A stretch of DNA of 64,000 nucleotides from Methylomonas subterranea (lineage in GTDB: Bacteria; Pseudomonadota; Gammaproteobacteria; Methylococcales; Methylomonadaceae): positions 1 to 64,000 of the forward strand of contig NZ_JANIBJ010000021.1 in NCBI RefSeq assembly GCF_024505185.1. Direction: 5' to 3'. A model generated the notes under the pieces. That model did no database searches and was not told where the DNA came from. It worked only from the letters and a program-made list of their open reading frames with translations. Positions 1 to 6,290 of this stretch are shown piece by piece. A program made the translations under genes and the position numbers. Position 1 is the first letter of the stretch. Every line of letters begins with the position of its first letter.

Positions 1-724
1 AACGCTTCTTGGTGCGCATCTGGGCGGCTTGTCAAGTTTCTAAGCCGCCTGCGCGGCGGCGAACAGTTTTGTACAGGCCGTTGCGGCGGCGGATTTTTTC
101 TAAGCCGCCTGCGCGGCGGCGAACACCACCTGATATTGAGTGGCGCCGACCACCGTTTTCTAAGCCGCCTGCGCGGCGGCGAACACATTTCCGGCGGCAA
201 CGGCGGACTGGGGTACTTTCTAAGCCGCCTGCGCGGCGGCGAACAAAATCCTGCGGATCGTTGCTGCCGTCGATCATTTCTAAGCCGCCTGCGCGGCGGC
301 GAACACCCTGGATGCGTTCGAGGCCACATTGACCACTTTCTAAGCCGCCTGCGCGGCGGCGAACTCTTCCAGTCCGCGCCTTCGCTGGCTGCGGTTTTTC
401 TAAGCCGCCTGCGCGGCGGCGAACGCAGTGTCTTCAATCACCGCCCGCTGTCCAGTTTTCTAAGCCGCCTGCGCGGCGGCGAACTTTGTCGATACCGCAA
501 CCAGCAAGGTTTTGTGTTTCTAAGCCGCCTGCGCGGCGGCGAACCGGATAGAGCAATGCAAACGGTTGCAACGCGATTTCTAAGCCGCCTGCGCGGCGGC
601 GAACTCTATTGCGCTCAAAATGCCGCGCTATCTGAATTTCTAAGCCGCCTGCGCGGCGGCGAACCTTATCACAGATCGGGTCCTTGTTTGGTTTGATTTC
701 TAAGCCGCCTGCGCGGCGGCGAAC
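1..724 (-). CRISPR. Type I-F CRISPR array, 12 full repeats, truncated at left edge
   Basis: A 28-bp repeat recurs with a strict 60-bp period at 37, 97, 157, 217, 277, 337, 397, 457, 517, 577, 637 and 697. All copies look identical. Spacers are 32 bp; the leftmost (4-36) is 33 bp, and bases 1-3 match the end of one more repeat, so the array continues outside the window. In the minus-strand sense the repeat starts GTTCGCC and ends TTAGAAA, the type I-F pattern. It contains a 6-bp stem (GCCGCC/GGCGGC) with a 5-nt loop, the substrate shape cut by Cas6f. The adjoining I-F cas genes agree. The GTTC end faces right, so transcription runs leftward from the leader at 725-831 and the newest spacers should be on the right. 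The stem is unusually GC-rich for I-F. No spacer matches anything I could see elsewhere in the window. Confidence 0.98.
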
Positions 725-831
725 TGAAAGGCTTTTCGAATTTAACCAGCAATTTCAAAAAGCTAGCGTATTTTATGCAGGAAAAGGAATGTTTCGAAGA
801 GAAATTATAAGCAATTGAAAAACAAAAGCTT
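725..831 (-). promoter_or_regulatory. CRISPR leader
   Basis: This AT-rich stretch lies between the last repeat and the 3' end of cas1, on the side where I-F leaders sit (next to the GTTC end of the repeat). It should hold the array promoter and the adaptation signals. I found no exact IHF consensus site. The role is inferred from position and orientation. Confidence 0.7.
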
Positions 832-1773
832 TTAAGAAAGCTTGGCAACGAAGGTAAAAAGACGGTCCAGGATTTCTTCTTGCTGACAGGTTTCTATTAA
901 GGAATTTCTAAAGTCGCGTTGACTGGATTTTTCCGCACCAGCCAGAAATGCGGCAGGCATGACAAAGGCATCCTTGACCAAATCCGCGATATCGAACACC
1001 AACGCACCTCGCCGCGTTTTACCGTGCAGCAAGGGTAGCGAAAAACTGATCCCCAAGCCGTTCAAAACCGTCGCCGCATAGCCGTAGGCAATGTAATTGC
1101 CGTGATCGAGAAAGCCGTTGATGCGGTCGGCAGTAGTTTCCGATGCTCCTTTTCCTTCTTCGCGCTTGAATTCATTCACTTTCGAGGCTTCCGCCAACTT
1201 GGCATACAAGGCTTTGGCCCACTGAGCCTCCGCCAACAACAAGCGCTGACTGCTGTCGGCAGCGACAATGTCGTTTTCGAAACGTTTTAGCAGTGCGTCG
1301 GGTATCGCGACTTTGCGTTTCAACAACTCGGCGTTATCCGACCAGGCCTCTAAAGTCCATGCCATCCGTTGGCGCAACAAGCGCCGACCCATTTCAACAC
1401 GAGTGTTTTCATCGAACCAAGCCTTAACCCAAGCCTGCATGTATTCGGTAGGACGGTATTCGCTTTGCGGGGCGAGAAACACAGCATCGGCCACCGAAAA
1501 CAACGGAGAACCGCCGGAACCGCAAAAGCCGACCAGCACATTGGCATCGGCTAGGCGGCGGGCGGCGGCATCGGTGATCGAGGTGCCCTTGCCAAGTAAT
1601 AAGAAGGCGGTGTTGCGTTCCGGAATATTGAAAAAGCGTTCGATGGCTTCGCCGGTTTCAGTCAGGTAAACCACCCGTTCGTCTTTCTGCATCACCCGCA
1701 CGTGTTCCAGATAAAACACGTTAGCGCGCTTCGATAGCAGAATACTGCGCGGTTTGACTTGCGGTTTGCTCAT
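832..1773 (-). CDS. cas1: CRISPR integrase Cas1, type I-F
   Basis: Cas1 is the integrase that, with Cas2 (here the Cas2 part of the Cas2-3 fusion), inserts new spacers at the leader end. The 313-aa protein has family motifs SKRANVFYLEH near residue 14, GFCGSGGSPLF near 82 and PQSEYRPTEY near 102. The catalytic metal ligands of the family can be placed at E182, H250 and D264. The start at 1773 was chosen because its ATG overlaps the cas6f stop as ATGA; an upstream in-frame ATG (1854) would add 27 residues inside cas6f. The gene is the last of the minus-strand cas operon and ends about 110 bp from the array. In most I-F loci cas1 stands next to cas2-3; here the two are on opposite arms. Confidence 0.96.
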   Translation of the reverse strand: MSKPQVKPRSILLSKRANVFYLEHVRVMQKDERVVYLTETGEAIERFFNIPERNTAFLLLGKGTSITDAAARRLADANVLVGFCGSGGSPLFSVADAVFLAPQSEYRPTEYMQAWVKAWFDENTRVEMGRRLLRQRMAWTLEAWSDNAELLKRKVAIPDALLKRFENDIVAADSSQRLLLAEAQWAKALYAKLAEASKVNEFKREEGKGASETTADRINGFLDHGNYIAYGYAATVLNGLGISFSLPLLHGKTRRGALVFDIADLVKDAFVMPAAFLAGAEKSSQRDFRNSLIETCQQEEILDRLFTFVAKLS

Positions 1774-2345
1774 ATCGGCAAATCCGGCAACGAAAACGCG
1801 CGGCTGGCGACCGATAAGCCGTAGCTGTCCGGCTCTATATCGCGGTTTTGCCATTCCGCCGGCGGCTCGACTGAATCAATTGCGATATACAAGCCGAATT
1901 GCTGGCCGGTGCTTTGGCTATTGATGATGAAATACGGCAGGCGCCGTTCGTCGGCTTGCAGCATGCGTCGTTGCCGCAAGCCGTCTTCCGGGTGGCGGCC
2001 GGCCTTGCGTGACGGAATCCGATAGCGGGCGTAACGCAACCAAGGTCCCTCGTAGTTCTGCCCGACCTTGCGCGGGTAACCGAGTTGTACTTGGTTCTGA
2101 AATACGTGGTGGCCGGACACGGCTTCCTGTAGCACGTCCAGATCGTCCCGATCCCCGGCGAATACCCGCAATTTGGCGAATGGAGCTTCGGTAAAACCCG
2201 GCAATGCCAACGCGTAACGGCTCGGCTGTTGTTTGAACACACCGTGTAAAACCCGTAGTGCGGCACCTGCCAGCACCGGCGGCGGCAAGCCGGCGCCGCG
2301 TCCGCCGTTTTGGAGGTTTAAATCGACGTAGTGGCGCGGGATCAT
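1770..2345 (-). CDS. cas6f: CRISPR endoribonuclease Cas6f (Csy4)
   Basis: Cas6f cuts the precursor crRNA at the base of each repeat hairpin and stays bound to the 3' handle in the Csy complex. The 191-aa length matches the family (about 187). The N-terminus (RHYVDLNLQ) matches the family start. H34 sits where the catalytic histidine lies (LRVLHG), and the SQSTGQ motif carrying the active-site serine is at about 143-148. An arginine-rich stretch at about 113-136 (RKAGRH, RQRRM) corresponds to the RNA-groove helix, and the protein ends with the family-type YGLS segment. The start overlaps the cas7f stop and the stop overlaps the cas1 start, both as ATGA, which suggests translational coupling. 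Confidence 0.95.
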   Translation of the reverse strand: MIPRHYVDLNLQNGGRGAGLPPPVLAGAALRVLHGVFKQQPSRYALALPGFTEAPFAKLRVFAGDRDDLDVLQEAVSGHHVFQNQVQLGYPRKVGQNYEGPWLRYARYRIPSRKAGRHPEDGLRQRRMLQADERRLPYFIINSQSTGQQFGLYIAIDSVEPPAEWQNRDIEPDSYGLSVASRAFSLPDLPI

Positions 2346-3436
2346 TTGCCGGCTTCCGAATAGACGCCGCCGCGAATCAGGCTGGCGGTCACGAACATAC
2401 CGTCCGGGCTGGCGGGGTCGAGTTGATTTAAGCGTTTGACTAAGTCAAAGGCTCTGGATTTTGTTTTTTCATCTCTAAAGAACCGCTGCGCCTCCAAGCT
2501 TGCCCCATTAGGTTCTATCGCTATCGGACGCCCTTGGTAAAGGCTGGCTTCCGGGTACCAAGTGTCAATGGTGCGTAATGCGTTGGATATTTTCTGGTCG
2601 CGCAAGGCGGCATGACCCATAAAGCGTTTTCCAGTTGTTTTATCCTCAGTTTCAGGTTTACCCACTGCGTACAACGACTTAGAAAATCCCGATGGCTTAT
2701 CTCGATTATTTGGTCCCCAGTCGATGTAATTCTGCGACGGAAAAACTTCGATCGCGCCTTTAACGCCGAATGAAACCCGAGCCACGATGTTCAATGTGGC
2801 CAGACTATCGCCGCGCAAGCCTTGCAAAACCAGCTCAGCCACTTGGCGTTCGTCTGCGGAATAATCATCGAAGTGGTGTAACGGAATCGTCAGCGCGTTA
2901 AATTCGGCCACTTTACTTTCGGCATGAAAAACCTCGACCAAAATGTTTTCCGCCAACAAGCGATTACGCCATAACCAGCGGGCATTGGCGATATTGCGGG
3001 CGTAGCGGCGGGCGATTTCGGCGGCGCCTTCGCTGGTTTTGGCCCGTTCGATGAAGTTATCGATACTGGTGCGCACCGCAGTGATTTCCGGCTCGCTGTC
3101 CTTAGGGCCGGGCGCGCAAGCGAACAAGGCTTGCTTGAAATCCAGAAAGCGCAAAGCAAAGGTGACAATCAGGGCTTCGGCGTTGGGCTCCAATTTCGAG
3201 GTGTCGGTGGTTTGGATATTTGATACTTCCTGACGTTTGGCTTCGGCGGTCATAGCGGTTTCAGCGTCGCCGGTTTTGTTGATGTTCTGAGTGCCGCGTA
3301 TACCGTGACGCAACACGTGTACCGGGTAGGGTAGATATTGGCCGTCTATCTCGTTATAAAACAAGGCATCGGAGATCACGATGCCGCGTTGAAACGACAA
3401 TACGCCGGGAAGTTTTTTAAATACTGCATCGCTCAT
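2342..3436 (-). CDS. cas7f: Cascade backbone Cas7f (Csy3)
   Basis: Cas7f forms the six-subunit backbone of the type I-F surveillance complex along the crRNA spacer. The 364-aa protein is close to the usual length (about 340). Hallmarks are ANARWLWRNR near residue 150, EVFPSQ near 230, the ALRTIDTWYP segment near 285 and the C-terminal ASLIRGGVY. These match Csy3 of I-F1 systems rather than the divergent Cas7 of I-F2. The gene overlaps cas5f and cas6f by 4 bp at its two ends, so expression is probably coupled. Confidence 0.95.
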   Translation of the reverse strand: MSDAVFKKLPGVLSFQRGIVISDALFYNEIDGQYLPYPVHVLRHGIRGTQNINKTGDAETAMTAEAKRQEVSNIQTTDTSKLEPNAEALIVTFALRFLDFKQALFACAPGPKDSEPEITAVRTSIDNFIERAKTSEGAAEIARRYARNIANARWLWRNRLLAENILVEVFHAESKVAEFNALTIPLHHFDDYSADERQVAELVLQGLRGDSLATLNIVARVSFGVKGAIEVFPSQNYIDWGPNNRDKPSGFSKSLYAVGKPETEDKTTGKRFMGHAALRDQKISNALRTIDTWYPEASLYQGRPIAIEPNGASLEAQRFFRDEKTKSRAFDLVKRLNQLDPASPDGMFVTASLIRGGVYSEAGK

Positions 3437-4248
3437 GGGTTTAGCTCCTGTTGAGTCACTAGAAATACATCATCTTGCGGCCAATGGCCGCGCCACAACG
3501 GCAATGGGCGTTCGCCCCAGTGGCGGGGTGAAACGTATTGCGCCAAGCCGACCAGCGGTTCAGCGTAAGCATGCGGGTAAGCTTCCCGCACACCGCCGCG
3601 TTGGGCAAAATCGGTGATCGCGGCATAGCCCAAGGTGGTTGGCACTAGCCAAGATTCGGGTAGTTGGTTAGGTTTGGTTTCATCGGTTTTTGGCTTCGAC
3701 CGACCGCAAGCGGCGATCAAACCGTCCAGCGGATCACCGTTTTCCAGCAAATCCCGCCGTTCGACCAACCAGAAACCGCCGCGCAGCCTGCGCTTGACGG
3801 CATCGACATCGTTTAAAGCTTCAGCCGGTTCATGGCGGATGATTTGACCGCCGGCCAGCCTGGCACCGTGTAGAAAATCATGAATTTTTGACAATGAGGG
3901 CAGGCCGTCATCGGCGGAAAACGCCAGTAACAGCGACCAGGTCAAATGGCAAGAGGCCGTGGGTTGCAATGACAAGGCGTGCTTATTGGTGGACGCGTAA
4001 TCGGCGCCGTCGATGAACACCGCGCCGCGCCGTTGTTGCGGATGAAACTTGTAAAAACGTTCGCCCAGCAATTGGCCGTGATGATGAAAAATGCCGACCG
4101 CCCGAGGAAAGCGCCGGCAATGTCGGCCCAGATTGTGGGCAAACAGGTTGGCCGCCACCACTGGCGCGGCATTGATCAGCCACCATGCCGATTGAGCATT
4201 GGCATTCTGAATTTCCAGCCGTGGTAACAACAAATACTCGTCGTTCAT
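3433..4248 (-). CDS. cas5f: Cascade subunit Cas5f (Csy2)
   Basis: Cas5f caps the 5' handle of the crRNA and pairs with Cas8f in the tail of the complex. The protein opens with the Csy2 signature LLLPRLEIQNANAQSAWW and contains the ARLAGG segment near residue 130 and SWLVPTTLGYAA near 200. At 271 aa it is shorter than the P. aeruginosa protein (about 327) but keeps the recognisable blocks at both ends. Short ATGA-type overlaps join it to the cas8f 3' part and to cas7f. Confidence 0.9.
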   Translation of the reverse strand: MNDEYLLLPRLEIQNANAQSAWWLINAAPVVAANLFAHNLGRHCRRFPRAVGIFHHHGQLLGERFYKFHPQQRRGAVFIDGADYASTNKHALSLQPTASCHLTWSLLLAFSADDGLPSLSKIHDFLHGARLAGGQIIRHEPAEALNDVDAVKRRLRGGFWLVERRDLLENGDPLDGLIAACGRSKPKTDETKPNQLPESWLVPTTLGYAAITDFAQRGGVREAYPHAYAEPLVGLAQYVSPRHWGERPLPLWRGHWPQDDVFLVTQQELNP

Positions 4249-5105
4249 CGAACCGCCTCCTCAAGCCAGCGGGCTATCCGTTGCAACGAGCCGCCATCCA
4301 AAGGTAAAAACAAATCGTCGCCGGTTTTGTAACGGCCAATGGCGGTGGCAATACGCTCAGCAAAGGTTCTGGGCCAGGCTTTATCGCGTTGACTCGGGTC
4401 TATCAGGCCGCGAATCACGGTATCGGTTAATTCGTCCGACAAAAAGTGTTCGCCGAGCAAGTCACGTTGCTTTTCCAGCAAGCGCAAGGCTTTACGCCCT
4501 TGCATCAACACGCCTTGAGCTACATCGAGCACTAATTGGCGCTCCCGGTCGCGATGGCGCATATCGGTCGGAATCTGGCCGCCATGTTGGGCCGCGACTT
4601 GTTCGCGCCAGGTTTTCCAGGCCAGCATCGCCCGATAGGGAAGGCGAATGGCAATACCTTGATGGTGTATTGCCCACGCGGCACGAATGACGCGGTTTTC
4701 GGCGGGGGTTGCAAAGTAAAGTGGACTGCTTAGGTCTTTTGCATACAGACTAACGTTTTGGGGCTTTGAGCCGCCAATGCCCAAAATGCCTGTATCGATA
4801 AATTTCTGATTCCTATCTTTGGCTAATTCATTGTGAGCTTGTGTGCGTCTATTGATTTCTTTACTTAAGCTGCCACAGGGAAGTGGTGTAATGGCCATGT
4901 AATCGCTTCCCTTTGGCAATAACAATTGTCTGAGACGTGGTTCTACTTGAAGTAATCCGTTCGGAGTGGCATACGACTTAGAAATAAATTCGAGCAACGA
5001 CATTTTTAGATGCTTTAGATCTTCACCGTCGCTTTCGATTGTCTCGATAGACTCAGTCTCTAATCGTTTAATTTGCTTTATGGCGTTGTTTTTTTTTGGT
5101 TGCAT
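4245..5105 (-). CDS. cas8f: Cas8f (Csy1), C-terminal part, separate frame
   Basis: Cas8f is the large subunit of the I-F complex and reads the PAM. This 286-aa frame carries the family block GGSKPQNVSLY near residue 114, like GGTKPQNIS in P. aeruginosa Csy1, then a helical C-terminal half. It is much shorter than Csy1 (about 434 aa) and lacks the N-terminus. The missing part seems to be encoded by the overlapping frame at 5068-5367. The junction is a run of nine A (5089-5097 on the complement); with eight A the two frames would join into about 377 residues. The ATG at 5105 has no visible ribosome binding site, which speaks against an independent start. So this is either a frameshifted cas8f, a slippage-expressed gene or a sequence error. 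Confidence 0.8.
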   Translation of the reverse strand: MQPKKNNAIKQIKRLETESIETIESDGEDLKHLKMSLLEFISKSYATPNGLLQVEPRLRQLLLPKGSDYMAITPLPCGSLSKEINRRTQAHNELAKDRNQKFIDTGILGIGGSKPQNVSLYAKDLSSPLYFATPAENRVIRAAWAIHHQGIAIRLPYRAMLAWKTWREQVAAQHGGQIPTDMRHRDRERQLVLDVAQGVLMQGRKALRLLEKQRDLLGEHFLSDELTDTVIRGLIDPSQRDKAWPRTFAERIATAIGRYKTGDDLFLPLDGGSLQRIARWLEEAVR

Positions 5106-5367
5106 TATCGGCAGAACTGATTTGACCCGCTGAAAATTGGACGTAATCCAAGCCTAGCGCCAAACCATGTTCCATCAAACAGCGGGCCGAAACATACGGC
5201 ATAGGTAAGCTGCTTTGATGCCCAAGCCGCACGCCGAACGCTTCGGCATTGGAGTTGACAATTTTGGCCGAGAAATGCACCAACTCGCCGGCTTCGGCGC
5301 GATAAACCTGCAAAGGAATTTTCTGCCAAGGCGGTTGCTCTTTTTCTCTTTTAGGGGGCTTTGCCAT
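5068..5367 (-). CDS. cas8f: Cas8f (Csy1), probable N-terminal part, separate frame
   Basis: This 99-aa frame is the first in the minus-strand cas operon and has a good ribosome binding site (GAGGAG, about 6 nt before the ATG at 5367). It overlaps the next frame by 38 bp and ends shortly after the A9 run. The text around residues 30-60 (VHFSAKIVNSNAEAFGVRL) resembles the HPDA-type N-terminal block of Csy1 proteins, but the similarity is weak by eye. Assignment to cas8f rests mainly on position, the start signal and the fact that removing one A fuses it in frame to the recognisable Csy1 C-terminal part. Alternatively it is a small separate subunit. Confidence 0.65.
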   Translation of the reverse strand: MAKPPKREKEQPPWQKIPLQVYRAEAGELVHFSAKIVNSNAEAFGVRLGHQSSLPMPYVSARCLMEHGLALGLDYVQFSAGQISSADNATKKKQRHKAN

Positions 5368-5480
5368 TTAATCTCCTCAAAAAGTACGAATTTCGTTTAT
5401 TCAGATTAAATGTGCTTTTGCATTTTGTCAACAAAAAACCTATCCTTTCAATATACAAAAACCGAACATTTAGCCTTGCC
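5368..5480. promoter_or_regulatory. Divergent promoter region of the two cas arms with palindromic operator candidate
   Basis: This AT-rich spacer separates the minus-strand cas8f operon from the plus-strand WYL regulator and cas2-3. Leftward, a perfect TTGACA (complement of 5427-5432) is followed by TTTAAT at 15 bp or TAATCT at 17 bp. Rightward, TTGTCA (5425-5430) precedes an AT-rich AATATA at about 19 bp. The inverted repeat TTTTGT-CA-ACAAAA (5423-5436) overlaps both -35 boxes, and a second short palindrome ACGAA-T-TTCGT lies at 5386-5396. One repressor bound here could silence both arms; the neighbouring WYL protein is the obvious candidate. Promoter assignment is by eye. Confidence 0.55.
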
Positions 5481-6290
5481 ATGAGCCATTACCGTCCTCC
5501 CAACGAAGTCGATTACTTTATTCTGCGCCGCGCCGTGCGCTATGGCTCGGTAACTCGCCGAGACGTGATCGATGCGTTCGGCAAAATCGGCACGACCAAG
5601 GCCAGTTTGGCAATGGATGGGGCGGCGACGCATTGGCCGGATACCTTGGAACGTACCGGCAAAGCGGTAAAGCTGCGCTCAAACGCACCCATTCCGGCGC
5701 AAGCCTCGGAGGAACAGCTGATGAATTGCCTGGATCAAGGCTTGTTTGCGTTGCGAGATACCGGATTGCGCGCCGACGAACTGCCAGTCAACATCGTGCA
5801 ATGGACCCGGAATGCGCCGCAAACACCCGGCGTATTGTTGACGATCAGCCGCGCGTTGGCACATCACGGCGATTTGCGAATTTTTTATGTTGGCTTACGC
5901 CGCGATGAAGCGCCGCGCTGGCGTTGGTTGTTGCCGGCCGGTTTGGAGCGCATGGGCGATCAATGGCGATTGATCGCTCAAGATTTGGAAGATGCCGGTC
6001 ATCCACTAAAAGTCTTCGTCCTGCCCCGTATTACCGACGCCGAATTGGCCGGGCGGAAATTGCCGAAGGAGTTGATCCGATTAGCCGCCGACGATTATTT
6101 AACCGATGTACCGGTTCGCTTGAACGAAGCCTTGAGCGAGGCCCAGCAAGCGGTATTGCGGCACGAATTGAACGTCGTTGATGGCAAAGTCAGGCTTCCC
6201 AAGCGCGGCATATTCGAATTTTTACGCCGTTTTTCCGACCAGCCCGCCAACGCCAATGCGATCTGGCCACCTTTGCTCAAGGAGGATTGA
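5481..6290 (+). CDS. WYL-domain transcriptional regulator (CapW/BrxR-like) of the CRISPR locus
   Basis: This is a predicted DNA-binding regulator of 269 aa. Residues about 10-70 look like a winged helix-turn-helix (FILRRAVRYGSVTRRDV). Residues about 120-200 resemble a WYL domain: a strand with IFYVGLRR, then LPAGLERMGDQWRLIAQD, where WRL replaces WYL, and a closing LKVFVLPRI. A C-terminal segment follows, as in the HTH-WYL-WCX layout of BrxR and CapW, repressors found with phage-defence systems. I used the ATG at 5481; the longer open frame runs into the promoter region. The stop overlaps the cas2-3 start (TGATG), so the two are cotranscribed and probably coupled. It likely regulates the divergent cas promoters and itself. 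Domain calls are by eye. Confidence 0.75.
   Translation: MSHYRPPNEVDYFILRRAVRYGSVTRRDVIDAFGKIGTTKASLAMDGAATHWPDTLERTGKAVKLRSNAPIPAQASEEQLMNCLDQGLFALRDTGLRADELPVNIVQWTRNAPQTPGVLLTISRALAHHGDLRIFYVGLRRDEAPRWRWLLPAGLERMGDQWRLIAQDLEDAGHPLKVFVLPRITDAELAGRKLPKELIRLAADDYLTDVPVRLNEALSEAQQAVLRHELNVVDGKVRLPKRGIFEFLRRFSDQPANANAIWPPLLKED

Noticed and set aside
9-696. Long open frames on both strands across the CRISPR array
   Set aside because: The 60-bp period is a multiple of three, so the repeats keep frames open; the translations are just repeated repeat sequence.
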